Positions 16,974 through 25,773 of a stretch of DNA of 64,000 nt are shown here, in pieces. Numbering within the stretch: position 1 is the first letter of the stretch; each line of letters begins with the position of its first letter. The notes under the pieces were generated by a model. It ran no database searches and had not been told where the DNA came from. It saw only the letters and a program-made list of their open reading frames with translations. A program made the translations under genes and the position numbers. The DNA comes from Dolomitihabitans soli (GTDB lineage: Bacteria; Actinomycetota; Actinomycetes; Streptosporangiales; Streptosporangiaceae), in contig NZ_JAKNTW010000005.1 in the NCBI RefSeq assembly GCF_022213955.1, positions 434,001-498,000 on the forward strand, read 5' to 3'.

Positions 16974-18029
16974 GTGCTCAGCACGGCTCCAGAGGCACAG
17001 ATGTCCGTGCGCGACCTGTTCAGGCGGGGCCTGGTGATCCCGGCGCACCCACTGGCCCTGACCGAGGAAAGGAAGCTGGACGAACGCCGTCAGCGCGCGC
17101 TGACCCGCTACTACGTCGAAGCGGGCGCAGGCGGGCTGGCAGTGGGCGTGCACACCACGCAGTTCGCCATCCACGGGACCGATCTGCTGCCGCCCGTGCT
17201 CGAACTGGCGGCACTCACAGCGCGCGAGGTCGAACGCGAGGTGGTGCTGGTGGCCGGTGCGACAGGGCCCACCGCGCAGGCGGTGGCCGAGGCCGAACTG
17301 GCCAGGTCGCTCGGCTATCACATGGTGCTGCTCAGCCCGTACCGGGAGTTGGACGAGGACGGGCTGATCGAGCGGGCCCGCGCGGTGGGCGAGGTCCTGC
17401 CGGTGATCGGCTTCTACCTGCAGCCCGCGGTGGGGGGACGCCACCTGTCGCGAGATTTCTGGACGAGGCTGGCCGCGATCGACTCCGTGGCGGGCATCAA
17501 GGTCGCCCCCTTCGACCGGTACCGCACCCTCGACGTGCTGCACGGTGTCGTCAGAGCGGGCCGCGCGGGCGAGGTGGCCCTCTACACGGGCAACGACGAC
17601 CACATCCTGGCCGACCTCATCACCACTCACCGCGTCGTGGTGGACGGGCGCGAGGTGGAGGTGGAGTTCGTCGGCGGCCTGCTCGGCCAGTGGGCGGTCT
17701 GGGTACGGCGCGCGGTGGAACTCCTGGAGGAGGCCACGCTGGCCCGCTCAGGCGACGACGCGGCGGTGCGCCGCCTCCTCACCCTGGACGGCCACCTCAC
17801 CGACGCCAACGCGGCCATCTTCGACTCGGCGAACGGCTTCCACGGCTGCATCCCCGGCATCCACGAGGTGCTCAGGCGCCAGGGCCTGCTGGCGGGGCGC
17901 TGGTGCCTCGATCGGACCGAGGAACTGTCCCCCGGGCAACTCGCCGAGATCGACCGAGTCTGGACCGCCTACCCTTGGCTCCGAGACGACGACTTCGTCG
18001 CGGACGGCCTCAGCCGCTGGCTCTCCTGA
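16974..18029 (+). CDS. DapA-family (dihydrodipicolinate synthase-like) aldolase/dehydratase
   Basis: A 351-residue TIM-barrel protein of the DHDPS/N-acetylneuraminate lyase family, which forms a Schiff base with 2-oxoacids. The likely Schiff-base lysine is Lys176 in VAGIKVAPFDRY, and GFYLQP supplies the aromatic of the active site. It is longer than typical DapA (about 290-300) with a C-terminal extension. GTG 16974 is chosen because GAGGGGGG lies just upstream; an ATG at 16947 would add nine residues. Controlled by operator site A. Context suggests cleavage or dehydration of a sugar acid rather than lysine synthesis. Confidence 0.8.
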   Translation: MLSTAPEAQMSVRDLFRRGLVIPAHPLALTEERKLDERRQRALTRYYVEAGAGGLAVGVHTTQFAIHGTDLLPPVLELAALTAREVEREVVLVAGATGPTAQAVAEAELARSLGYHMVLLSPYRELDEDGLIERARAVGEVLPVIGFYLQPAVGGRHLSRDFWTRLAAIDSVAGIKVAPFDRYRTLDVLHGVVRAGRAGEVALYTGNDDHILADLITTHRVVVDGREVEVEFVGGLLGQWAVWVRRAVELLEEATLARSGDDAAVRRLLTLDGHLTDANAAIFDSANGFHGCIPGIHEVLRRQGLLAGRWCLDRTEELSPGQLAEIDRVWTAYPWLRDDDFVADGLSRWLS

Positions 18030-18384
18030 CCGGTGTGCGCCCGTCGCCCGCCCGCCTCGGCCCCGCCTTGGCCAGGCGGTCAGAAGACAATCCGGCAGCG
18101 GGTGCGAGGTCGCCCGCTGGTGAGATCGCCGGTGCGCTCGGCGGGTCCGGCGAGCGCCGGCCGGTGGAGCATGCGGTGAGCCGTTCGTCGCCGCACGGCC
18201 AGGCGATCGGCGATCTCGCCTGTGGCGTGGGCCTCCACGATCTCGGGAGCCTGCGACTCGTCGTCGAGTCGCAGGGCGCTGACGCCGGGGGTGGTCCTCG
18301 CACGTGACCGCGACGCCGTCGAGCGGGTCGTGCGGGCCGACGACCCCGATCTCCATATTTCGGAATAGACCGAAAGGTTGACCT
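18030..18384. other. intergenic stretch with possible HTH-gene remnant
   Basis: No complete gene. On the minus strand (about 18305 down to 18090) an open frame reads EIVEAHATGEIADRLAVR followed by RTAHRML, like a helix-turn-helix, and ends after IVF. It lacks a start and flanking domain. It could be the remains of a regulator of this locus, but similarity by eye only. Confidence 0.25.
18358..18375 (+). promoter_or_regulatory. operator site B (divergent copy)
   Basis: TTTCGGAATAGACCGAAA keeps the outer arms of the 18-bp palindrome (TTTCGG/CCGAAA) but has an altered centre. It sits nine bases before the GTG of the aminotransferase gene, behind a possible -10 CATATT (18354-18359). Confidence 0.55.
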
Positions 18385-19554
18385 GTGAATCTGCACTTCC
18401 CCAGCATGGCCGAACCCGCGGGCCGTACCCTCGGCGACGAGGAGGTGGCCGCGCTTGAGCGGGTGATCCGTACCGGCATGCTCAGCTCCGTTTGGGGGAC
18501 CGAGACGCGGGCGCTCGAGCGCGAGATCGGAGAGTTGTACGGTTCCCGCCACGCGATCGCGTGCAGCTCCGGCACCGCGGCTCTCCATCTGGCCGTCGTG
18601 GCGGCCGCGCCGAACCCGGGTGACGAGATCATCACGACGCCGATCACGGACTTCGGGACCGTGGCCCCCATGTTGGCGCAGAACGCCGTTCCCGTCTTCG
18701 CCGACGTGGACCCGTCGGACGGCAATCTCGATCCGGACGCGGTGGCCGCGGCCATCGGGCCGCGGACTCGGGCGATCATGGCGGTCCACCTGTTCGGCGC
18801 GCCCGCCCGGGTGGACGAGCTGCGTGCGCTGGCGGACGAGCATGGCCTCGCGTTGATCGAGGACTGCGCCCAGGCCTGGCTCGCGGAGCTGCCGGGCGGG
18901 CGGCTGGCGGGCACGGTGGGCGAGGTCGGCACACTCAGCCTGCAGCAGTGGAAGCACATCACCTGTGGTGACGGTGGTCTGGTGATCACCGACGACGACC
19001 GGCTGGCGCGCGCGATGAGGCTCTTCGCGGACAAGGGCTGGGACCGCGCGGTAGGCCGGTCGCACGAGAGTCTCGGCCTCAACTACCGGATGACCGAGTT
19101 GCAGGCCGCGGTGGCGCGGGCGCAATTGGCCAAGCTGCCCGGCGTCGTTGCGTCCCGCCGGCGCTCCGCCGGGGAGCTGGTCAAGGCGATCCGAGGGCTC
19201 GACGGAATCCGGCTGCCCCGGCTCGACGGGCACGCGTGGTGGCTGTTTCCGCTCGTCCTGCCCAATGGCGACGCGCCGGAGCTGGCCTCCCATCTCCAGG
19301 CCTCCGGAATTCCGGCCCGGGCCGGATATCTGCGAGAGCCGCTCAACCGTGCGCCGGTGTGGGACGGGCCGATCTATGGCGAGTCGCGCTTTCCGCTCGA
19401 CTCCGTCAGCGCGGGCGAGGGGCCCACCGCGCCATGCCCGGAAGCCGAGCGGCTGGTGGACCGGACATTGCTGGTCATCGACTGGAACGAGAACTACACC
19501 GATGAACACGTACGCCTGATCGCGGAGGCGCTGGCCGCGTACCGGCGTCATTGA
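18385..19554 (+). CDS. DegT/DnrJ/EryC1/StrS-family aminotransferase
   Basis: A 389-residue PLP enzyme of the sugar aminotransferase/dehydratase family. The PLP lysine is Lys190 in LQQWKHITCGDGG; other family marks are CSSGTAALHLAV (phosphate binding) and VHLFGAPARVDEL followed by LIEDCAQAW with the ring-stacking aspartate. Such enzymes transaminate keto-sugars, or here could remove an amino group in a catabolic route. GTG 18385 follows AAAGG. Its last codons contain the -35 box (TTGACG) of the next promoter. Placed among operator-linked sugar genes, so probably acts on the imported compound; substrate unknown. Confidence 0.88.
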   Translation: MNLHFPSMAEPAGRTLGDEEVAALERVIRTGMLSSVWGTETRALEREIGELYGSRHAIACSSGTAALHLAVVAAAPNPGDEIITTPITDFGTVAPMLAQNAVPVFADVDPSDGNLDPDAVAAAIGPRTRAIMAVHLFGAPARVDELRALADEHGLALIEDCAQAWLAELPGGRLAGTVGEVGTLSLQQWKHITCGDGGLVITDDDRLARAMRLFADKGWDRAVGRSHESLGLNYRMTELQAAVARAQLAKLPGVVASRRRSAGELVKAIRGLDGIRLPRLDGHAWWLFPLVLPNGDAPELASHLQASGIPARAGYLREPLNRAPVWDGPIYGESRFPLDSVSAGEGPTAPCPEAERLVDRTLLVIDWNENYTDEHVRLIAEALAAYRRH

Positions 19555-19596
19555 CGGGTGTGCCACGTCACCCTACTATTTCGGCGCTGACCGATA
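19551..19596 (+). promoter_or_regulatory. promoter with operator site C
   Basis: -35 TTGACG (19551-19556, overlapping the previous stop), 17 bases, -10 TACTAT (19574-19579), then the operator TTTCGGCGCTGACCGATA (19579-19596), a 12-of-18 version of the palindrome with arms TTTCGG and GACCG.. retained. Confidence 0.65.
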
Positions 19597-19621
19597 TTGC
19601 AGCACCCCCCCAGGAGGCATC

Positions 19622-21550
19622 ATGGATCGCCGTACGTTCCTCCGCACCACCGCCGTGGCTGGCGGCGTGGGCGTGGCCCTGTCCATCAGCGACCTGGGCG
19701 TCGACTCGGCGGCCTACGCCGAGGGCGTGACCAAGGTCGACCTCGGCCCCGCGACGCTCGCCTGCAGCACGCTCAACGGCGGATTCGTGGGCGACAAGCC
19801 GTACATCGTCTCCCACCTGCTGACCCCCGTCCGGCTGGGGGTGTTCGACGTGGCCGCGGGCCGGGCGGACAGCCTCACCGAGATCCCCACCGGCGGCGGC
19901 GCCTGGACCGGCCTGGTCGACGGGACGACCATCTACATCGGCACCCACACGGTCGCCGACGTGTACGCGTTCGACACCACGAGGGGGGCGCTCGACCGGA
20001 TCGGCCGCGTTCCGGGAGCCACGTACATCTGGGACATGTGCCAGGTGGACGGGAAGCTCTACCTGGGCACCTACCCTGACGGCAAGGTGTGGGAGCTCGA
20101 TCCGGGATCCGGCGCGCTGCGCGACCTCGGCGTCGCCGTGCCGGGCCAGACGTACGTGCGGAGCATCGTCGCCGACGCCACCACCATCTACGCGGGGGTG
20201 GGCTCGAAGGCGCGGCTCGTCGCGCTCGACCGCTCAGGCGGAGCTCCCCGCGACATCACCCCGCCGGAGCTGGTCGGGGAGTCCTTCGTCTACCAGCTCA
20301 CCCAGACCGCCACCCACGTCATCGCGGGCACCCACGGTTCCGGCCTGATCGCGATCATCGACAAGAGCGATCCCTCCTCCTACCGTGTCGTCCATCCAGA
20401 AGGCGTCATCACCATCGGCAAGATGACCGCCGCCGGCGAGGGCGAGGTGTACTTCGGGGCCGGGGACTCGCTATGGCACCTCGACCTGGACGGCGGCGTC
20501 ACCCGCAAGGTCGGCGTCACCGCCGAGGGTGACTTCGTGACGGCCGTCCACATCAAGGATGGGAAGGTGGTCGTGTTCACCAACTCGGCCACGATGTGGA
20601 CCTATGACCCCGCGTCGGGGGAGATGGACATGGCCGACTTCCAGGCCATGGGGATGCCCACGGCGCCCGAGCTGCCCCAGTCGGTGGCGGGCCACGACGG
20701 GAGCCGGGTGTACGTGGGCGGGCACGGCGGGGTGGAGCTGCACGACCTGGCCGACCCGGGTGCCACGACGCGGATCCGGCTCGCGGGGGAGACCAAGGCC
20801 ATGACCACGGTCGGCAGGCACGTCTACATGGCGACCTACCCGTCCGGTTCCCTGGTGGAGCACGACACGGAGACCGGGCGGACGAAGGTGCTCGCGGTGA
20901 TCGGCAATGAACAGAACAGGCCGGGGGACATGGCCTACGACGCCCGGCGCAAGCTGCTGATCGTCGGTTCCAGCCCTGACTACGGCAAGATCGGCGGCGC
21001 GTTGTCGATCTACAACCTGGTCACGCGCAAGCTCCAGGTCCATCGCGACGTCGTCCAGGGCCACGGGATCGTGTCGGCCGCGACTCACGTCGGCAGGGGC
21101 CGGGCCTACGCAGGGTCGGAACGGCCCACAGGCTCGACGGCCCCCGCCGCGATCGCGGTTCTCGACTCCACCTCGGGCCACAAGTACGCCGAGATCGTCC
21201 CCGTGCCGGACGCGGTCTCGATACCGAGCCTGGTAGTGCTCGGCGAGGTGCTCTACGGCACCACCAGCAAGGGGGTGCTGTTCGCCGTCGACACCGGCAC
21301 GGGAGCCGTCCTGGCCACCACGACCGTCGCGACCGCCAGGGTGGACCTGGTCGTCGCGGATCAGCGGCTGTACGCGGTGAGCCACCAGCGGCTGCTCAGG
21401 ATCACGCCACGGACTCTTGCCGTCGAGGTGGTCGTCGACGGCTTGGCCACCGATCCGACCAGCTTCCCCATGGCCGCCTACGACAAGCACAACGGCGCCC
21501 TGTACACGATCACCGGCCGCAACCTGCTGAAGGTCACGGTCGGGAGCTAG
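19622..21550 (+). CDS. Tat-exported beta-propeller (PQQ-like repeat) protein
   Basis: A 642-residue protein starting with a twin-arginine signal (DRRTFLRTTAVAGG) and a hydrophobic stretch, cut probably after SAAYA. The rest is repeated four-stranded blades with pattern '..VYVGGHGGVELHD', 'LYGTTSKGVLFAVDTGTGAV', typical of PQQ/quinoprotein-like or SMP-30-like propellers, about seven or eight blades. AGGAGG precedes the ATG. It is preceded by operator site C and followed by the sugar importer, so it probably binds or processes an extracellular saccharide; a lyase of the oligogalacturonide type is possible but unproven. Blade boundaries not determined. Confidence 0.8.
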   Translation: MDRRTFLRTTAVAGGVGVALSISDLGVDSAAYAEGVTKVDLGPATLACSTLNGGFVGDKPYIVSHLLTPVRLGVFDVAAGRADSLTEIPTGGGAWTGLVDGTTIYIGTHTVADVYAFDTTRGALDRIGRVPGATYIWDMCQVDGKLYLGTYPDGKVWELDPGSGALRDLGVAVPGQTYVRSIVADATTIYAGVGSKARLVALDRSGGAPRDITPPELVGESFVYQLTQTATHVIAGTHGSGLIAIIDKSDPSSYRVVHPEGVITIGKMTAAGEGEVYFGAGDSLWHLDLDGGVTRKVGVTAEGDFVTAVHIKDGKVVVFTNSATMWTYDPASGEMDMADFQAMGMPTAPELPQSVAGHDGSRVYVGGHGGVELHDLADPGATTRIRLAGETKAMTTVGRHVYMATYPSGSLVEHDTETGRTKVLAVIGNEQNRPGDMAYDARRKLLIVGSSPDYGKIGGALSIYNLVTRKLQVHRDVVQGHGIVSAATHVGRGRAYAGSERPTGSTAPAAIAVLDSTSGHKYAEIVPVPDAVSIPSLVVLGEVLYGTTSKGVLFAVDTGTGAVLATTTVATARVDLVVADQRLYAVSHQRLLRITPRTLAVEVVVDGLATDPTSFPMAAYDKHNGALYTITGRNLLKVTVGS

Positions 21551-21697
21551 GTGTCCTGGTCCGGAAATTCGCGCGCAGTCGCAGCCGAGACCGGCGAAGC
21601 CGAGGTCGGGACGAGCGGACGTCCAGGTCTCCCCGCCATCTCCCTGTTAAACAACAGTTTCGAAACCGGAACGCTAGTTACGGTCATGTATCAAGCA

Positions 21698-21742
21698 TTG
21701 ACCCCCATCCGCCAGATAGCTAGATTTCGGTCTGGACCGGTA
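21698..21742 (+). promoter_or_regulatory. ABC-importer promoter with operator site D
   Basis: -35 TTGACC (21698-21703), 17 bases, -10 TAGATT (21721-21726); the operator TTTCGGTCTGGACCGGTA (21725-21742) overlaps the -10 box and start point. A lone half-site TTACGGTC is at 21678-21685. The geometry matches sites A and C. Confidence 0.8.
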
Positions 21743-21763
21743 TTGCAAGGGAAAGGTAGGCCA

Positions 21764-23014
21764 ATGAGGAAGGTAGCGGTGGCCGGCCTCGCGGCCGCAC
21801 TGGGAGTGGTGGTAGCCGGATGTGGTTCCGGCAGCTCCGACTCCGGAGGCAAGAGCACGGTGACGATGTGGATGTATCCCGTCATCGACGACCAGGTGAA
21901 GAGCAAGGCATTCTGGGGCAAGGTCGAGAAGGACTACGAGGCCAAGAACCCCACCGTCGACGTCAAGATCGACCTGCAGCCCTGGGACGGCCGTCAGGAG
22001 AAGGTGACCACGGCGCTGGTCTCCAAGAAGGGCTTCGATCTGGTCGTGCTCGGCCCCGACCAGATCCCGCAGTACGCCAAGCAGGGCACGATCAGCCCTG
22101 TCGATGATGTCGTCGCCGCCTCCAAGGCGTCCTACCTGCCCAACGCGCTGACCGCGCTGACCGTGGACGGGAAGCTGTACGGCGTGCCGATCTATCAGAC
22201 GATCACGGCGCCCATCTTCAACAAGAAGCTCTTCGCGGACGCGGGCGTCAAGGAGATGCCCGACACCTGGGCCGAGGTCATGGAGGCCGCGCCCAAGCTG
22301 GCGGCCAAGAAGACCCCGATCTTCATGTACACCGGCGCCCCCGAGGTCTCGCTCAACCTGAGCTTCTTCCCGATCCTCTGGTCGAACGGCGGCACGGTCT
22401 TCTCTCCCGACGGGAAGAAGGCGGCGTTCAACGGCCCCGAGGGCGTGCAGTCCCTGCAGTACCTGCTCGACCTCCAGAAGATCGGCGGCCTGCCCGAGAA
22501 CGCCGCCACGCTGTTGAACACCGTCGAGGGCAGCCCGCTGGCGCAGGGCAAGGTGGGCTTCTACCATGCCGCCGCCAACGTCAGCGCCGAGCAACTGGGC
22601 GCGGCCATCGGCGAGGAGAACGTGGCCGTCGGGCTGCCCATCGAGGGTACGAAGCGGGTCGCGTTCGGCATTCCCGGCGCGCTGATCCTGCCCAAGCACG
22701 TCAAGAACCCCGAAGCGGCGAAGAAGTTCGCCGAGTACGTGGCCTCACCTGAGGTGGCCGCCGGGCTCTCCAAGGAGTCCGGTTACTTCCCCGCCCGCAC
22801 CGACGCCGAGCTCGGCGAGCTGAGCGCGACGGCGAAGGAGTTCGAGAAGTCGCTGGAGTTCGCCTTCCCGGGCGACACCCATCCCCTGGCACGCCAGGTG
22901 ATGGCGTTGCTCTCGCCCGAGATCCAGGCGGCCCTGCAAGGTAAGAAGACCGCCAAGCAGGCGCTCGACGACGCCGCGAAGCAGGCCGACGGCCTTCTGA
23001 CCAGCGCCGGATGA
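21764..23014 (+). CDS. ABC sugar importer, extracellular solute-binding lipoprotein
   Basis: A 416-residue family 1 binding protein. The signal peptide ends in the lipobox VVAGC, giving a membrane-anchored lipoprotein. It carries the family segments KKGFDLVVLGPDQIPQYA and VPIYQTITAPIFNKKLFADAG near the ligand cleft. ATG 21764 follows GGAAAGGTAGG. It heads the binding protein-permease-permease operon under operator site D, and would deliver an oligosaccharide or sugar derivative to the two permeases. No ATPase gene is present, as usual for actinobacterial CUT1 importers sharing an MsiK-type ATPase. Confidence 0.92.
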   Translation: MRKVAVAGLAAALGVVVAGCGSGSSDSGGKSTVTMWMYPVIDDQVKSKAFWGKVEKDYEAKNPTVDVKIDLQPWDGRQEKVTTALVSKKGFDLVVLGPDQIPQYAKQGTISPVDDVVAASKASYLPNALTALTVDGKLYGVPIYQTITAPIFNKKLFADAGVKEMPDTWAEVMEAAPKLAAKKTPIFMYTGAPEVSLNLSFFPILWSNGGTVFSPDGKKAAFNGPEGVQSLQYLLDLQKIGGLPENAATLLNTVEGSPLAQGKVGFYHAAANVSAEQLGAAIGEENVAVGLPIEGTKRVAFGIPGALILPKHVKNPEAAKKFAEYVASPEVAAGLSKESGYFPARTDAELGELSATAKEFEKSLEFAFPGDTHPLARQVMALLSPEIQAALQGKKTAKQALDDAAKQADGLLTSAG

Positions 23015-23068
23015 TGTCCTGGGGAGGTCGCGCGAGCGGCCTCCCCCTTGGTTGAAAGGCTTAAACCT

Positions 23069-23935
23069 GTGCGACACCGGTGGCGCGACCCCGTCACGGG
23101 CCTGCTGTTCGTCCTGCCCATGCTGGTGCTCTTCGCGGTCTTCCGGTTCGTTCCCGCGCTGGGCGCGGCGGGCATGAGCCTGACGGACTATCAGATCAGC
23201 GGGGAGTGGACCTTCACCGGCGTGGACAACTACGCCAGGCTCTTCGACGACCCGATCTTCATGAGCAGTCTCCGCGTCACCTTGGTGTATGTGGCGATCT
23301 ACGTTCCGTTGACCGTGTTGGTCGCACTGGGTACGGCGCTGCTGCTCAACTCGGTGATCTTCATGCGCGGGCTGTTCAGGGGAATGCTGTTCCTCCCGTA
23401 TGTGACCAGCTTCATCTTCGCCGGTGTGATCTGGAAGTGGGTGTACGACTTCGACGGCCTGATCAACGGGCTGCTCGCGCACCTGGACCTGGGGCCCATC
23501 GGGTTCCTGGACGACACCGCGCTCGTGCTGCCGTCGCTCGCTCTCGTACAGGTGTGGAAGGGCTTCGGCTACTCGATGCTCATCCTGCTCGCGGGGCTGA
23601 AGTCGATCCCCTCCTCCTATCTGGAGGCGGCCCGCGTCGACGGAGCGAGCGCCTGGCAGCGCTTCCGCAGCATCGTGCTGCCGCTGCTGCGGCCCGCACT
23701 CTTCTTCGTGCTGGTCATCGAGACGATCGGCGGGTTCCAGACCTTCGACATGATCTACGTCATGACCGGCGGCGGGCCGTCAAGGGCGAGTTACAACCTC
23801 GTCTACGCCCTTTACGACCAGGGCTTCAAGTTCTTCAACCTGGGTTACGCGGCGACGATCGGCATCGTGCTCTTCGTCCTCGTCTTCGTCGTCTCGATGA
23901 TCCAGCGCCGCTTTCTCGACCGGAGCACGACATGA
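23069..23935 (+). CDS. ABC sugar importer permease (MalF/UgpA type)
   Basis: A 288-residue permease with six hydrophobic segments, starting RHRWRDPVTGLLFVLPML. The ATPase-docking loop reads SYLEAARVDGASAWQRF (EAA motif with conserved Gly). GTG 23069 is preferred since GAAAGG lies ten bases upstream; a TTG at 23048 would add seven residues. Its stop overlaps the next start (ATGA). Confidence 0.92.
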   Translation: MRHRWRDPVTGLLFVLPMLVLFAVFRFVPALGAAGMSLTDYQISGEWTFTGVDNYARLFDDPIFMSSLRVTLVYVAIYVPLTVLVALGTALLLNSVIFMRGLFRGMLFLPYVTSFIFAGVIWKWVYDFDGLINGLLAHLDLGPIGFLDDTALVLPSLALVQVWKGFGYSMLILLAGLKSIPSSYLEAARVDGASAWQRFRSIVLPLLRPALFFVLVIETIGGFQTFDMIYVMTGGGPSRASYNLVYALYDQGFKFFNLGYAATIGIVLFVLVFVVSMIQRRFLDRSTT

Positions 23936-24798
23936 CCCTGACCACGTCCAGGCCGAGCGCCGCCGGCGCGAAGAAGGCCGTGCCGTCCCGCCGCCGTCGC
24001 GGCAGGAAGTGGCCACTGACGGTGCTGCTCGGGCTCGTCTCGGTGCTGACCGTCAGTCCCTTTCTGGTGATGCTGGTGGTGGCGCTGACGCCGCCGCGCA
24101 AGCCCACCGTTCCGAACCAGTGGCCCGACACGCTGACCATCGACAACCTGCTGGGCACGCTGTCGGCATCGGGCTTCGTCGGCTGGACCGTGAACTCACT
24201 GATCTACGCCGGAGTCTCGGTGGTCATCATCTTGCTGACCGCCTCGATGGCGGGCTACGCCTTCGCCAAGAAACGCTTCCCCGGCCGGGACATGATGATG
24301 TGGGCGTTTCTCGCGACCGTGATGGTGCCCTTCCAGGCCCTGCTGATCCCGCTGTTCGTGCTGGTGTCCGATCTGGATGGGGTCGACACGTTCTGGGGGA
24401 TGATCGTACCTACGCTGGCCAACTCGCAGGCGGTGTTCCTGATGCGGCAGTTCATCAGGGACCTGCCCAGCGAGCTGTTCGAGGCGGCCAAGGTCGACGG
24501 AGCCTCCGAATGGCGGATCTACTGGCAACTCGTGGTGCCGCTGACCAAGCCGATCCTGGCCACCCTGGGCGTCTTCGTGTTCCTGTGGCATTGGAACGAC
24601 TTCCTCTGGCCGCTGGTCGTGGCGCAGAGCGACGAGGTGCGCACACTCACCGTCGGCCTGACCACGCTGAAGGGCGAGGAGTACCCGCTGGCCATGGTGA
24701 TGGCCTCCGCCGCGGTCTCGGTCGTGCCGTGCCTTGTGGTCTTCGCTCTGCTGCAGCGCTACCTCGTCAACAGCATCGCGATGACGGGCTTGAAGTGA
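23932..24798 (+). CDS. ABC sugar importer permease (MalG/UgpE type)
   Basis: A 288-residue partner permease with a basic N-terminal tail (KKAVPSRRRRGRKW), six membrane segments and the EAA loop ELFEAAKVDGASEWRIYW. It is translationally coupled to the upstream permease and ends 47 bases before a strong terminator. Together with the neighbour it forms the membrane channel of the importer. Confidence 0.93.
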   Translation: MTLTTSRPSAAGAKKAVPSRRRRGRKWPLTVLLGLVSVLTVSPFLVMLVVALTPPRKPTVPNQWPDTLTIDNLLGTLSASGFVGWTVNSLIYAGVSVVIILLTASMAGYAFAKKRFPGRDMMMWAFLATVMVPFQALLIPLFVLVSDLDGVDTFWGMIVPTLANSQAVFLMRQFIRDLPSELFEAAKVDGASEWRIYWQLVVPLTKPILATLGVFVFLWHWNDFLWPLVVAQSDEVRTLTVGLTTLKGEEYPLAMVMASAAVSVVPCLVVFALLQRYLVNSIAMTGLK

Positions 24799-24845
24799 TC
24801 GCCGCCTCCCCTGGAGGCGGCGCCCGCGAGCCCGAGGCTGAAAGC

Positions 24846-24884
24846 CTGGCGCCGGCGGCCTCATAGGGAGGCCGCCGGCGCCAG
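24846..24884. terminator. strong hairpin terminator after the importer operon
   Basis: A perfect 17-bp GC-rich stem (24846-24862 with 24868-24884) around a 5-base loop separates the convergent permease and amidohydrolase genes. No U-tract follows, as common in actinomycetes. Confidence 0.8.
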
Positions 24885-24965
24885 ACTCGCGCGCCGCCAG
24901 ACTGCGTGATCGGCTGTCCGACGGCCTGATCGCGGGTTCTCCCTTGTGGGGTCGGACCGCGCGCT

Positions 24966-24983
24966 TTACGGCCTAGGCCGTAA
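24966..24983. promoter_or_regulatory. perfect 18-bp palindrome, site E, at a gene end
   Basis: TTACGGCCTAGGCCGTAA is a perfect palindrome with the same arms as site A but centre CCTAGG. It overlaps the stop codon of the minus-strand amidohydrolase, where no promoter is expected. Confidence 0.45.
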
Positions 24984-25773
24984 TTCCCAGATCAAAGAGT
25001 TGCGCGGCATTGCGCCACGCGATCGCCTCGGCCGTCTCCGCGTCCAGGTTCGCCGCGGCGAGCGCGCCGACGACCGAGGCGGGGTCGATCAGGGTCGAGT
25101 CGGTGCCGAAGAGCAGCCGTGCGGTGTCGGTCCCGGCGACCACCTGCGCGATACGGCCGGTCGGGGCGTGGGAGTAGCAGGGTTCGAGATAGAGGCGGTC
25201 GCAGGCGTTCGCGGCCTCGATGGCGTGCGTGAAGCCGTCCGCGCCCATGTGTCCGGCGATCACGCGCAGGCCGGGGATGTCCAGGCAGGTCTGTGCGAGG
25301 TCCAGCACGGAGGCGCCCCAGGTGTGCACGAGCGCGGGCACCCCGGCCGCGGCCACCAGGCCGAGCGCGTCCCGCACCCGCCGCGAATCGGCCGGCGACC
25401 TCGTGTAGTCGGTATGGATCTTGACACCGACGAAACGCCCCGTGGGGAGATATTCGCTGAGATCCCGCTCGGCTTCGGCAAGCCTCCGGGGGTTGATGGT
25501 GACATATCCGAAATGCCGACGTGCGCTGGGGTGTTCCTCACTCCCGTCACCGCTACGTGAACTCGCGCCGGTCCCGGCTGAGCGCTCCTCATCCTGTACG
25601 GCCAGCCACGAGGCCAGCGCCCGGTTGCCCGCGGCGGCGTCGTAGATGACCGCCTCCGTGGCCGACACGATGGAGATGTCGATGCCGTAGCGGTCCATGG
25701 TGGCGAGGTTCGCCTCGGCCACGTCCATGGTGAAGAACCAGGGGCCCCAGTGGGCGTGCACATCGATGATCAT
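24973..25773 (-). CDS. amidohydrolase-family (amidohydrolase_2) metal-dependent hydrolase
   Basis: A 266-residue TIM-barrel hydrolase. Metal ligands are visible: HAH in IIDVHAHWG at the N-terminus, the histidine in VIAGHMGADG, and the aspartate in LLFGTDSTLIDP. This short amidohydrolase_2 class includes lactonases and decarboxylases acting on sugar lactones or aromatic acids. It is the second gene of a two-gene operon, overlapping the previous stop by four bases, and its 3' end carries palindrome E. In this locus a lactonase step is plausible but not proven. Confidence 0.85.
   Translation of the reverse strand: MIIDVHAHWGPWFFTMDVAEANLATMDRYGIDISIVSATEAVIYDAAAGNRALASWLAVQDEERSAGTGASSRSGDGSEEHPSARRHFGYVTINPRRLAEAERDLSEYLPTGRFVGVKIHTDYTRSPADSRRVRDALGLVAAAGVPALVHTWGASVLDLAQTCLDIPGLRVIAGHMGADGFTHAIEAANACDRLYLEPCYSHAPTGRIAQVVAGTDTARLLFGTDSTLIDPASVVGALAAANLDAETAEAIAWRNAAQLFDLGITA

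Noticed and set aside
17748-19566. Long minus-strand frames opposite the aldolase and aminotransferase genes
   Set aside because: Low-complexity translations without motifs; plus-strand products are clear.
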